Below are positions 23,131 through 34,140 of a DNA stretch of 64,000 nucleotides, in pieces. Numbering within the stretch: position 1 is the stretch's first letter; every line of letters starts with the position of its first letter. Position numbers and translations under genes: made by a program. The stretch is from Pleurotus djamor (Eukaryota > Basidiomycota > Agaricomycetes > Agaricales > Pleurotaceae): contig JAPEVF010000120.1 of NCBI GenBank assembly GCA_029747585.1, positions 39,158-103,157 on the forward strand, given 5' to 3'. The notes below the pieces were generated by a model. The model did no database searches, was not told the DNA's origin, and saw only the letters and a list, made by a program, of their open reading frames with translations.

Positions 23131-26000
23131 TGTCTAGAAGTGGCGGAGGCGGTGTCTTCATTTCCCAAACGGACTCAAAAATTAACACCTTCCTCATGTT
23201 CCACCCATCTTCGTGTTACATCCCGACGGAAGGTTTTTTAAACATAAACGGATTGAAGGCGGCGCGGACTTCACGCTTCAAGTTTCAAGGACAAGGGGGC
23301 GGCGTTAGAGTTTCCTTTACCCGTTCAAAACTCGTTTACTTCCCCATTCAGGGCAGTGCTCTCCGTCTTGGCCTCGCCTCTAGGTGCGTCCATCTCGGAT
23401 CGCGTCAATGTTAATGATAGCAGAGATAGGTATCATGATTTTCCAAACGCTGCGGGTACGTTCTAAGTGATTTTCGAAATTTCACCGCCGTTTTCATTGG
23501 CTTTTAGTCCCAACGTACCGGCTTGGTAATGGTATCTCAACGCCTCAAGCTATCCAAGATCTCCTTCGCGTTCCTCGGATATCAGCGCTGTGTCCGTTCC
23601 ATCATTGATAGAAAAACAATAAGGATCTGTTTGACCCTTGACTTTCTGGTTTGGTTCAGTCGGTTTTCGGTCAGTCGTGACGGTGTGTTATAAAAGACAT
23701 TCAACTTCACTTTAGAAAGGGCAAGGGACGACCGAAGTCGCACAGCATGTGCAGATGCGAGGCCATGCATATTGGGTAAGTCTGACACAGAAGAACGATC
23801 ATTTCTGCACGCCTGACCGCGAGGTTTAAAAATACAGATAGAGGAATCGCTGGTCAGTCAAACAACCCTACGGAATTGATCCACATTTCGGGACTCTGAG
23901 TATAGGTAGCACCTCACCCATTACGGATCATTCGACGGTTGTTCTTTGGACGTACACTTCTGTCTTGCTGTACATTGACGATTTGCATCAATCACTGAAC
24001 ATTCGTTCGAAAGGTTAGGACGTACCTGGCCGCCAACGGAACGCACAATTCAATTGACTCCTTCGTTCACTCGTTAAGTCATTCCAACCATGCCCGACGA
24101 ATGGGTCTATAGGGGAGACCCACACGTGCACGTCCATCCAACTGTCCATCAAGAAAACCAAGATAAACAGAAACACTAGGGAAGAAAAAAAGAAGGATGG
24201 AAAAGGCCTAGGGAAGCTAAAGGACTCGCATCACATCGAGTCTTATCAGTCATAGCGCACGACGGAACGGATGATAAGTCCGAACACATTCCAAGGCTGT
24301 ATCGTACCTCCATGTAACCTGTCACTAATCTGATCCACTCGCGTCGTTCTGCAATGCATTCGAGGTATCATACCGTTGGCAGCCAACGGTTAGCGATGGA
24401 TTACGCATCGAGACGTCCACAACCACTGGCTTGGCTCCATTCAAGCGCACCGAATCTTCGAACAGAATGCGCAGACACGAAAGCACAAGGAAGGAATCAA
24501 AAATAGATATCCACACGGGTGCGGCGTGAAGATTGACGGAATGGGGTATATGGATTTAGGGTGGCTGTGCTCGAATTAACCGACTACCTGAAAAGCTTTC
24601 AACGGAGATCGCAAGAACCCAACTGTCCAGAAGTAAAATGAAAACATGGACTTGAGGTCTAGACAGCTGTCCACGCATTCAAACGCTCAATCACCCAATC
24701 ATCCACCAGAAGTCTGTTGTGAGAAGCAATTACTCAACTGCACCCGAGGTGTAGACTCGACCAACGACGAGCATGCAAACAGGCGGTATGGAATCTTCAC
24801 TGCGCGCGTATTCTATTTCGTGTTGAGAGCAAGGTCTCGAGTACTCGGTTTCCAGAAAGCCGTGAACAAGAACGTCACACAGGATATATTCCCATACATG
24901 TGAGAAAGCGTCCGTAGACATGAATATTTACGAACGCGTTAGCATAAGCCACCGTCCGTGCATTGAAAACATCACAGGATAACTAGAGGAAAGTATGGGC
25001 GAGTGCGCGATGGAAGGGGCAATCACTGTAGCAACACCAACGAGGAAGGATGGGTATTGGAGTAAGGAGAATCGTAAGGCTGATAACAGTTGACGGAAGC
25101 GAGACCGTTGACCACAAGATGGGGATGAGGATGGGAACATGCGGACACGGCGAGCGGGGATCACATACACGAAGGTGAATGGTAACGAACAGTAATGTTG
25201 GAAAAGTATTTATAGTGCGTGTGGTTGGGGGACGGGTACGGTGTTCAACGATAGGGTGGACAGATGGACGGGGTGGAAGGGAGATGTAGATGTAATGTAT
25301 GGACAACGAACGATGCGTTGGATGATGAGAAGGTGACTTGAGGGAGGGGACATGGATAGGCGAGAAATGGCGGAAAGGTATATATCAACTCGTCCGAGGG
25401 GGAGGGGTGGAAGCGTGTAATATTATCCGGTAAGGTCGTCTTCATAGAGGAGAAGTATTGGTAGTTGTAGGCAGCAAGCGTGGAAAGGAACTTTCCGAGC
25501 AACAGAATCATGGTGGAGCGACGCTAGCCTTAGGACCGCGCACAGAATTAGGGACATACATGTAGACGTAGGGCAAAGGCATAGCTTACCTTTACTACGA
25601 GGCCTTCTACGAAATGGAAGACATCATCCAGAGAGTAAAGGAAGACGCATGCAAGGCGGGAAGAAGTCAAGCTCAAGGACCACACCACCCAGTAGCGATA
25701 CGTCATCGCAGCTCGCCAACCTGCACCCTAGATGTTGAGGTCAGTGGCCATTCTGAACGTGAACAACAGAGCTACGTACCTTCGGCTTCTAGGCTTCCAA
25801 GTACTTCGGCATGGACATCAGCCAAGGAGCATACAGAGGAGGGTGTTGGTGTCTGGGACGACGACCGTTCGCTGGGATGGGTGAGACCATATCGAGCAGA
25901 TGGGTACACGCTACGCAGGGATAACAGAGTTGGCCGTTTTTTGTAGGGGTTGCCACAAAAGCACGTACCTTGCAATTCATTCCGTCCTAACGTAATGTGC
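23131..26000. repeat. Non-coding inner part of the right inverted arm
   Basis: The inner border is marked by CTAGAAGTGGCGGAGGCGGT at 23,131, which occurs reversed near 13,168-13,190. About 150 bp further in, GGCGGCGTTAGAGTTT is matched near 12,930. Other blocks mirror the left arm as listed for 9,331-13,190. No gene was recognised; short frames near 24.7 and 25.7 kb have no family signature. Confidence 0.6.
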
Positions 26001-26520
26001 CCGTTGGCTGACCGTGGTCGTGACGAAGCCATGTCTGATCCAAAGGTCTATGTTTGGTAACGCAAGCTGAGCAGGTTAGGCAAGCCGACGACGGAAAGAT
26101 GTACCTTACAATACCGGAAACTAATGTTCTCAGAGGTTCGTGTAGACTTCACGATTCTATCGGTGACCTCCGAAATTGGATCCAACCATCTCTCAGGCTC
26201 CGAGACGTCGATGGGGCTGGACAGGAGCGGGTAAGACGAGGTCGTAGACGTGGTAGAAAGTAGTACGCACCGGATACAGTATAGCCACACCTCCACTCGA
26301 GACCAAAGGAGTGATCGATCGGATTGTATGAACAGCACGAACCCCATTTTTGAAACGGGACAAAGAGAGAAAAGCCCTGTTGAACCCGAAGTGTCGCATA
26401 TGAGAGGTCCATGGGCAGAATTCTTCTGGACCAAAACCTGCGTCAGCATTACGAGCGAATGAGAACAAGGGAAACATAGAAGGAAGTAAATACATACCAG
26501 GGCCCAGATCGACCGCCACC
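26000..26520 (-). other. Orphan exon-intron repeat, copy O2
   Basis: On the minus strand the segment starts ATGGCGGTCGATCTGGGCCC. A GTATGTA donor follows, then an intron containing CGTAATGCTGACGCAG, and then an exon reading FGPEEFCPWTSHMRHF and continuing for about 45 residues to a GTGTGG donor. It is the most gene-like of the orphan copies. It sits downstream of F-box gene D, as O1 does for C. The family is unknown and may be non-functional. Confidence 0.4.
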
Positions 26521-26880
26521 CATACCCGACACCCGCAGTCTAGAGCTCAATTATCGCTTCCGTCGCCACACAAACTCTAGGCTTCAATCTGTCTTCTCAC
26601 ATCTGGATGGACGGGAAATCATGGCCAATCAGAAAATGAGACCAATCGGCGAATACACGAGATCAACGTACCGAGGACCATTGTTTCAACGTTTTCGTTT
26701 TGTGCGAAAATCAAGGAGGGCACAGCCATGCAAGCACAGCATGCAAGTCGTCTTTCGCCGAAGGTTAGATACCAGAGATGTCGTGACATGGGAAGTCTTC
26801 AGCGTTGAGCGCGACGACGAGGTTTGAAGGAAGGAGAGAAGGAGGGAAGAATGAGTGCAAAAGGACGAAATTCAAAAAGC

Positions 26881-26946
26881 AACGCGTAATCGCGCGCTAA
26901 ACTCAAGGGTTCGGCACTGCCTTTCAGGAGACGTCTCCTATTTGAG
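26881..26946 (+). repeat. Palindromic 3' element, copy 2
   Basis: AACGCGTAATCGCGCGCTAAA, a spacer of about 25 bases, then the perfect palindrome AGGAGACGTCTCCT (26,926-26,939) and ATTTGAG. It lies about 60 bp beyond the ancestral stop of minus-strand gene D. Confidence 0.85.
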
Positions 26947-26989
26947 CAAAAACGAAATCGTTCCGTCGTTTACTCCAAGCGACCACACA

Positions 26990-27001
26990 TACTCTAGAGT
27001 A
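26990..27001. repeat. Perfect 12-bp palindrome TACTCTAGAGTA
   Basis: This is a complete palindrome immediately after the ancestral stop codon of gene D. Its half TACTCTAG (or CTAGAGTA) recurs about a dozen times in the window, mostly between genes. Confidence 0.6.
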
Positions 27002-27005
27002 GTAC

Positions 27006-28373
27006 CTAGATATTTTCTAGCAGATACCCTAAATCATCCCTCAAAGGCTCCCACCAAGCCTCAAATACTGACGCGGAACGGATTTTAACTTCCTTGAGGA
27101 CTTTTCCATCACGAAAATACCGAGATACCCCAGCGTCAGCGCACTGCGGGTTGTGTGCAATGTCAATGACGCGGAGAAGGGGATATTTCTCCCAAAGCTC
27201 GTCGAGGCTTTCCGCGTGTTATCTATACGTTGAACCAGTCACTCTAGTCTTGCCAAAATAGATGTAGCAGAGCGAGGACGATGACACTGTCACGAGGTTT
27301 TCAACACCGAACTTTGAGAACGCAAATCCGTTAGCAATTGTACGAAGTGAGAATTTAAGGAGTTTCATAGACTCACGGGTGGATCCATATCGTACTCCTG
27401 AACGATGACTTGCAAGAGTCGGAGCGAGGTAAGATAACCACCAATCTGACTCATTGCAAGCCTTGGAAATAACGGCACAATGCTGAGTGATATCAAGTTG
27501 GAGAACACGAGTTCGGGGTGATGTATCTGAGCGGTACGGAATGCGGTCGACGAAAGGTGGCGTATGGGGGCGACTTCAACCAATTGATGCCAGAGATTTG
27601 GATTGTCGCAAGCAAACGTGTGTAACGACGGCATGGCTGGTATGACTTGCGATAGTTCTGTTAATTCCCCTCGGAGAAAAGTCAAAGCGCGACGCTGTGA
27701 ATCCAGAAGCGCTTCAAACGGCGAAGGCTCATCGGTGGTTGTGAATGGTATGGAGAGATGTGTTAAATTGAGAGATGAGGGTAAAGCGAGCATGTCAGTT
27801 TCTTCCGCTCGTGTGATATGCAATCGACGGAGATTCACAAGGTGGGGTAGGATGGATCGGGTTGAACCTATGAGGGACAGACCGCTGCTGTCTCGCATGT
27901 CAATGAAAGACATCACCATTCGCGCCAGAGCAGGACCATTTTCTAGGGTAGTGCGGAGCAGGGAAATGCGAGAGATGTCTAGGCGAGTAGACGGCTCATT
28001 TCCCCATTTTATCAGACCGTAATGTTGGACGGATGTATATCCATCCACAAGAATGGTCTCGTAGATGCGAGGAACCACCACATCGTAGAAGATACGGCAC
28101 ACGGTCAGTAGCGGATGGAGATCGTTTCGATGAGGCGAGTCGAGTTCCTGAATGATGTGTCGCCAGAGCTCGGGTGGCAAGCTTTGGGGATCTGTAAATC
28201 CAATGATTAGAATCAGATTCTCAGACGAAGGGCTAGCTCAAACCTTGCATGAGGACAGCTATTGCGTTCAAAGTCGAAGATGGAGGCTTGGAGCAAGGCG
28301 TCAAGATGGTGTTTTGCTCTAAAAAGAGCCTCGAGGTCTCCTCATGGCGTGCGGTGATGATCGATGACGGCAT
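27006..28373 (-). pseudogene. F-box-like gene D, truncated by a premature TAA
   Basis: Predicted exons are about 28373-28244, 28191-27377 and 27311 onward, with introns of about 52 and 65 nt. An N-terminal extension (MPSSIITARHEETSRLF) precedes the shared ATGCAAG junction, so the start may instead be the internal ATG at 28,250. The F-box core is LPPELWRHIIQELDSPHRN, closest to gene C. In the last exon an in-frame TAA (27,221-27,219) replaces a Tyr/Gln position of C about 30 codons after the splice. The remaining family tail, through FEAWWEPLRDDLG to the ancestral TAG at 27,008-27,006, is still readable downstream. The product would be about 345 aa and lack the conserved end. It could still act as an F-box protein, but I call it an early pseudogene. 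Confidence 0.75.
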
Positions 28374-29039
28374 TGCTTTTCCCTGTGACCGATAGACTAT
28401 TCAAGACTCAAACATGGAGGAATAACTGTTTGGTTCTACCGGAATTTCTCCAAAAACACAAAACCGCACCGAAAAGGAAGAGGTAGTTGATACTGAAAGT
28501 TGATCAGACGGATGGGAGACAATCACGGAGTGGTCATTGGGGGCGGGGGAGGGGACAGACGTCGAAAGGGAAGGCCTGGAGGAGAGTATACAGAGTACAT
28601 AGTTGGTCCGATGGGATAACGGTAGAAACGAAAATTGGAGACGAGCGATGTAGTACTAGTACGGGATGATAACGAGGGAACCGATAGATATGGATGTAGG
28701 TAACGTTAGAAGAGGAAACGTCACGCAAGAAAAACTTCGTGATGTGAGGGTGAGGTAGATGACTGAGCACAAAATTAGTGAATGCGATGAGGACGTGGAT
28801 ACACGGTAAATCCTACCACACTGCTCGAGACCTTGAATTGACCAGTAACCTACAACCGAAAGGGAAGAAGAATGCTTCTGTCAAATAACCGGCTCCCGTG
28901 AAAGCCAGAGTACGCGACCGTAGCCCAGCGACAGCGGGAGGAGTAAGAAATCTACATGGGGTGGTGTCAGCTGCGATATTGTAGAATTGAAACAACGAAT
29001 AGCACCTCTCGCCCATGAGCGCGACTTAATCCTTAGGAC

Positions 29040-29830
29040 TTCAACTAGCCGTGGACCAGGAGCAAGCGGGGTAACAAAGGAAGCGACTTGAGACGTTACA
29101 ACGGAACGAGTGAATTCGACCAGTTTGTGATGCGGGTTCGACCCATGCAGACACGTAATTTGGGATCCATGCCGCCTTGACAACTACGACAGTCAGCGCA
29201 GCGTGATAGGTTCTGAGTTCCCGCGATGAAAAGCCAAGCAGGGTTGGGAAGAAACAACTGAGAGGGTTGAGGTCGAAGTCAAGAGCCGTCAACGAGGAAA
29301 AGACGCACCTTTCATTTTCAACTTGGGTCCGATCCCAAGGCTCTCTAGGTGTCGACGTGCGAGCAACGCGAATGCGAGTCCAATGCCTACCCCGAAATTT
29401 AAACGTCGACTGAGGGGGAGCGTGCGTTCGGGTACGATGCTCGTAGCTCGTAAGCACCCACATTACACTCCTCAGCCCCATCTCCGGGGCATTCGCGCTT
29501 TTAATGGTTGGGAGTGGATATGACTGTACTCTAGAAGAGCGGAATGGGATGAACGGTGATATGTGGTAGAAAGTAATACGCACCTTCAAGGTAGACTCGT
29601 ACTCGACTCCGACTAAGGCATCGGGTGACCCAAAGATGACGATATATCTCAAGAAGCGGACAGAAAAGGACCTGCCGTGTTGGGAGTGCGAGTTCGGGCG
29701 ATGAAATGAGGTCACGCTAGACAGAGCACGGCGTCAGCATTATGAGATCAAAGGGACATTGGAAGAAAGTAAACACATACCTCGAAGCGCAAAGCATCCG
29801 TTACCCAGAATCGACATTGTTACCGCCGCC
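29040..29830 (-). other. Orphan exon-intron repeat, copy O3
   Basis: The layout matches O2. An exon with ATGTCGATTCTGGGTAACGG is followed by an intron (GTATGTG ... ATAATGCTGACGCC ... TCTAG) and an exon with a 224-residue open frame reaching to about 29,041 on the minus strand. It also shares the next donor region GTGCGTATTACTTTCTACCA with O2. It lies downstream of F-box gene E. No domain was recognised, and the frame is not preserved among the copies. Confidence 0.4.
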
Positions 29831-30108
29831 ATTCTAGACTTCAGCCTCCCAAAAATTCCGCTTCTCACACCCTGAGTGAGAAATAGTAATCAGTACCAGC
29901 CGGGGGAGATAAACGGTCAACGTACTAGCGAAGTCATCGTACCGATGCTTGCTAAGTTTTTTTATCGGACACTGGGTCGGAATCATAGAGAGAGCATGCT
30001 CGAGCCATGCGATTCCTCCGTAGCATTTCATGAAAGAGGCCTTCGACCTTGAGCGTAGTGATGAGAGATCAAAAGACTTCAACGTGAGGGATGGACGAGG
30101 ACAAAAGC

Positions 30109-30170
30109 GACGCGTAATCGCGCGCTAAAAAGAAATATTAGCAAGCGCTTCGAAATAGGAGCCCTCTCCT
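30109..30170 (+). repeat. Palindromic 3' element, copy 3
   Basis: GACGCGTAATCGCGCGCTAAA is intact, but the palindrome has decayed to AGGAGCCCTCTCCT (30,157-30,170). It lies about 70 bp after the stop of minus-strand gene E. Confidence 0.75.
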
Positions 30171-30241
30171 GTCACAGGCCTTTTCACCCAAATCGTTCGT
30201 AACATTGTTCCTTTCGACCTAACCAGCCCGGGAAGCGGTAC

Positions 30242-31486
30242 TTAGATACAAGGATGAAGCTTTAGCTCATTACTCAAGCGCTCCCACCAGCCCTCAAATG
30301 ACCACTTCCTCCTCATACCAACCAGCTCCGGCACACCACCAACACGAGAGTAGCGAAGGACCACAGATGCGGGAATATGCCGTTCATGGCGGTACGCAAT
30401 ATCAACGACATTGAGAAGTGGATAGCGCTCCAGTAGCGGCTGGAGGTCAGCTAATGTGTACTGAGGTTCGTTGTTGTATGTGTTGCGGCCAAAGTGGATG
30501 TACGCGAGGCAGGGAGACGATATGGACATGAGGTTTTCAATGCTGAGCTATCGCGTGTAGTAGAAGCTGTCAGCTAAGGTGAGAATGGTAATCTACAACT
30601 ATGCGGACTCACATGCTCCTCAATCTTTTGAAAAAAGCTCACATGAAGGAATCTCAGCGATGTGAGATAACTCCCGATCGTATCAATTGTATGAACATCA
30701 TACATTATCCCAATCTCGAGTGAGACCACCCCTCTAAAGACAGGCTGCAAAGCCCTCGAAAACTGGGGATGGAAAGAATATACCGAGAGGTGTTTCATCG
30801 GAGCGATGTCACAGAGCCGATGCCAAGGAGTTTGGTAGATGCTCTCAAACGCTTCTAGCTTCTCCATNAAGGGGCGAAGACGAAAGTGACGGTGGGGATG
30901 GGAGGAGAGCGAGGATATGTGGCGTTGGTGTGTCGAACGAAAGAAAAGCCAACGCGCGCGCTTGGGAGGAAAGGAACGATTTGAACAGCGCCGGATCAAA
31001 ATCATCCGGACGAGGGCAGAAGAAATGCGTCAAAGCGACAGGACTTGTGGGTTCTGAGGTTGAGGTTGGGCACAATGCTTCGATGTCGCAGTCTTGCCCG
31101 TATGCAAGGTAGAGCTTACGGAGATTTGTAAGGCGGGGTAGGACATGATGGATACGATTCCAAGATGATCCGTCAGACCGCCGATTGATTAATTGTATCA
31201 CCCTCCTAGCGAGCTGCGGGTTGTTCTCTACCGCGAAGTGAAGGAGATGCACTCGTTCGGGAGAGAGGCGGGTACGCGGTTCGAGGTCTGATGTGTTTGA
31301 TCCATGACACTGCCTGCTGGTACTTTGGTCATTGTCAACGAGGATCGTCTCATAAATCGGTGCAATCGACAGGTTGTAGAAGGTATGGGAAACAGTGAGG
31401 AGCGGATGAAGGTCATTTCGACAGGGCGAGATTGAGATGAGATCGGAAATGATCTCTTCCCAGAGCTCCAAAGGTAAGCCCTGCAT
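30242..31486 (-). CDS. F-box-like protein E (mirror partner of B)
   Basis: Predicted exons are 31486-30613 and 30547-30242, with a 65-nt intron (GTGAGT to GATAG). The start chosen is the ATG of MQGLPLELWEEI, directly after a conserved intron tail ending TTCACAG. An upstream exon exists in the relatives, but here it would not splice in frame. A single n at 30,868 breaks the frame; leaving it out gives a 291-codon exon exactly in phase, and the join reads SSSPLMEKLEAFES. The total is about 392 aa. The C-terminus has the family signature FEGWWERL. It is the full-length partner of the deleted pseudogene B. Predicted SCF substrate adaptor, divergently transcribed from F. Confidence 0.8.
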
Positions 31487-32182
31487 CTCTGTGAACTCAA
31501 CGATCAGAATAGAGCTTGATATAGCGTAAATTATAAGACCCACGGCTCACAATTTTCTCGAAGCAAGCGATTGATCTGATGAAGTCGAAGGTGACCGGTG
31601 ATGGTTGGGTCGAAGACCGTAGAGTAGTCTGGTTCTCATTGCGCCTCACTGTCACCTCGTGGTCCGATAAGATAAGCTCAAGTTAACCTCATGACCGCGT
31701 ACAAACGCAGGAAGCCAGGGGATTATAGAGACATGGTGTGTGTAGGTAGCTGTGGAAGGGATTAGAGCGAGCGACGCTGAATGGTGAAGACGGAAGTGGA
31801 ACGAAGGGATGAGAACGCGGAGAGTGGGATGATGGATGAAGTTTCTGACGGTCATTTCAACCGTCCGGATAATTCTACGGTCGGAATAGAAATCCTCAAG
31901 GAAGCTCCCATCCTCAATACGTGCTCACTGTCTCGGTTTGTGGCTTCGAGTACATTGGGAGGTTGTGGAGGGAAGCCGTAGAGTAATAGAGCAGATAATT
32001 CCGTCCAACTTTCCAAGTCAGTTGCAGTGGCTATGCTTGACTTTGCACAAGAGCGCCAGGCCAAACACCACGACAGCCCTTTGTCCTGACTTCCATCATT
32101 CAAACTTTTGAAGTCGCACCGCCGGCTCACTAGTCCTATTTCCAGTCTTCGCTTATCATTTTGACTCATCGGGACGCTCAAG
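31487..32182. promoter_or_regulatory. Divergent promoter region between E and F
   Basis: Nearly 700 bp separates E (minus) from F (plus), against about 320 bp in the mirrored A/B pair. It includes a degenerate former first exon and intron of E (near 31,500-31,620). A duplicated or inserted block probably accounts for the extra length. No specific binding site was identified. Confidence 0.4.
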
Positions 32183-33475
32183 ATGCAAAGTACGTGCTCG
32201 AGCTCACCAGCCGCTTCGACTGTCTTTGTTCACTTTCGTGTCCCAGCATCATATCGTCACCTACCGATCGAACTCTGGCACATTGTCATCCTAGATCTCG
32301 GCCATTCTCCCTACCGAAACGGTCTCCGCCTTCTTCTCACAGTTTCTCGTGCTATACATAGCATGGTCATCCCGCTGATCTACGAATCCATCGTGATCGA
32401 TGGCCAAGATATGGCCCAATCATACAATCGTTTCCAACGGGACTCCCAGCCGTCTACATACCTCTGGTATTCCCGCGTCAAGCTCCTCAACTCCACACTC
32501 ATCGTTAATCCCAATCTCGCGAAGCACATCAAGACCCTCGTCGGGACGATCCCAGATTCTGAGCCGTCCAATCCTATATGCCACCTTCTACCCCGCCTCA
32601 CCAACCTCAAGAGTCTTCACATCGTCCATGAAGAAGATCGGGACATACAAGCTCTCTTATCCACCTCTACTACAGCTCCGCCTATGCTCACTCTCCGGCA
32701 CTTCGCCTGCCGCACTGTGGGCCACGCTGATTCTACTCCACTCAAAGCATTCCTACTCTCACAACGGTCGTCGTTGACCTTCCTCTCCCTCTCCGCGGGA
32801 ACCGAAGTAATCACGACTCTGCCTCCATTATCTCTCGAGAAACTACATACATTTAAGAGCGTCTACCCAGACAAATGGGACACTGTGGTCATCATCGCGC
32901 CCGGTATACAACATCTCGAAACGTATTCATTCAATTCGCATTGGGTTCGGGACCCCAATGTTGTTTTCAAGAATTTGGTATCTCTGAAAATCACCGTCTT
33001 GTACAAAGCCGATGTTCTTAAACTCATCGGACCATGCCTTCAATCGCTTGCGTGGCTTCATCTCTCTTTACTCTACGATACCAAGCAACACGTACGTACC
33101 TCTCGCTTCCTCTATCATTATCAATTGAGCTTCACCATTGTTTACAAGTTTGCCGTCGACGACTTCATGAACATATCTTCTCCGAGACTCTCATACATCC
33201 ACTTTGGCAGGAAAGAAAGTGTTACCCCTCCTGCCCACCCCCGTTGCTCCCGCAATGATCTACAACCATTATACGACCGTCATCCTTGTCTACGCATTGT
33301 TGATATCGCGTATCGAGACGTTCACACCAGTTCACTGGAGTCTAGTCAGGGCGCAAAGGTCTCTCGCTATTTCCGCGATCAGACAAAGTTGACACGGGAG
33401 GATGTGATTGTACCGAGTCCGTGGATATTCGAAGGGTGGTGGGAACCGTTGAAAGCCGAGTTAGAGCTCGAGTAG
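32183..33475 (+). CDS. F-box-like protein F (mirror partner of A)
   Basis: Predicted exons are 32183-32189 (ATGCAAA), 32247-33091 and 33149-33475, giving about 392 aa. The F-box core is LPIELWHIVILDLGHSPYRN; the tail is FEGWWEPLKAELELE. Both predicted introns are 57 nt, have GTACGT donors, and contain no in-frame stop, so unspliced RNA would also read through as 430 aa. The spliced form matches the exon borders of A, with FAVDDFMNISS against LEASHFMDIAS at the second junction, which favours splicing. Leu-rich repeats-like spacing (LTNLKSLHI, SLEKLHTF) suggests a substrate-binding solenoid. This is the cleanest member of the cluster, with no frameshift, n or stop. Confidence 0.85.
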   Translation: MQSTCSSSPAASTVFVHFRVPASYRHLPIELWHIVILDLGHSPYRNGLRLLLTVSRAIHSMVIPLIYESIVIDGQDMAQSYNRFQRDSQPSTYLWYSRVKLLNSTLIVNPNLAKHIKTLVGTIPDSEPSNPICHLLPRLTNLKSLHIVHEEDRDIQALLSTSTTAPPMLTLRHFACRTVGHADSTPLKAFLLSQRSSLTFLSLSAGTEVITTLPPLSLEKLHTFKSVYPDKWDTVVIIAPGIQHLETYSFNSHWVRDPNVVFKNLVSLKITVLYKADVLKLIGPCLQSLAWLHLSLLYDTKQHVRTSRFLYHYQLSFTIVYKFAVDDFMNISSPRLSYIHFGRKESVTPPAHPRCSRNDLQPLYDRHPCLRIVDIAYRDVHTSSLESSQGAKVSRYFRDQTKLTREDVIVPSPWIFEGWWEPLKAELELE

Positions 33476-33689
33476 GTCACTTAATATGTAAAAGTTGTGC
33501 CTCTCCTTCCGACCGTAGCGTATAAATTTCAGATCAAGTTGCCATTCACAAATGTACTCTACTCTAGAACTATCCTGTACCACTACCGCCGTCGCTGGGG
33601 GAGAAGACAGATGGGGATCAACCTCCGGCGGCAGAAAAGAGAAGATCGGACAGTCGTACCCTCAATTCTTGCCCTACCATGATCGCCTC

Positions 33690-34140
33690 CTCCGCACCAT
33701 CCATGGTTTCAGGCGCACGGCGTATTATCCACCGCTAAAGCGACTCGAGGGGTGGTATGCGCTGAATTGTAGAGACTTTGATGCTATGTATGATGGAAGT
33801 ATGGTCAACGACGGGACGGAAACACGAAGAGAACTGTTGAGACGGAGGACGTACTCATAGAATCATCTTCGCGCTTGAGCACCAAGGGGATACAACGTTT
33901 TGAGGATGGCGAAAAGCCAGAGGATTCGCCGCTCTTGTCAAGTTGTCAACGATTCAGTTTCCTAGTTCGTTCCCAAGGACTAGGTGATGGAAAAGGCCGC
34001 CAGAGTGCGTATACATCAGTGTTCCGAGTGGGAGAGTATACAACGAGTGACACATGTACCTCCAAAAGCGCACAAGATTCATCATCCTTCAAGTCCAGTC
34101 CAGGTCCAGCATCATCCAAGTCATCCGATCCACTTTGAAT
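33690..34140 (-). repeat. Dispersed repeat R, copy 1
   Basis: It shares with 36.4-36.9, 39.2/45.7 and 46.8-47.4 kb the blocks CTCCTCCGCACCATCCA, GGGTGGTATGCGC, TGATGGAAA-GG, and a CGTATACATCAGTGTTCCGA segment followed by GTACCTCC. In the minus direction the last block looks like an exon end and donor (CTTTTGGAG|GTACATG). No protein family was recognised. Confidence 0.65.

Noticed and set aside
23131..23320. CTAGAAGTGGCGGAGGCGGT block as an independent short transposon shared with 13.17 kb
   Set aside because: Its two copies lie at mirrored positions at the inner ends of the large inverted duplication, so it is explained as part of that duplication.
29100..29170. GGGTTCGACCC, which resembles a tRNA B box
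   Set aside because: No A box, anticodon arm or acceptor stem could be folded around it on either strand. It is inside a repeated orphan segment.
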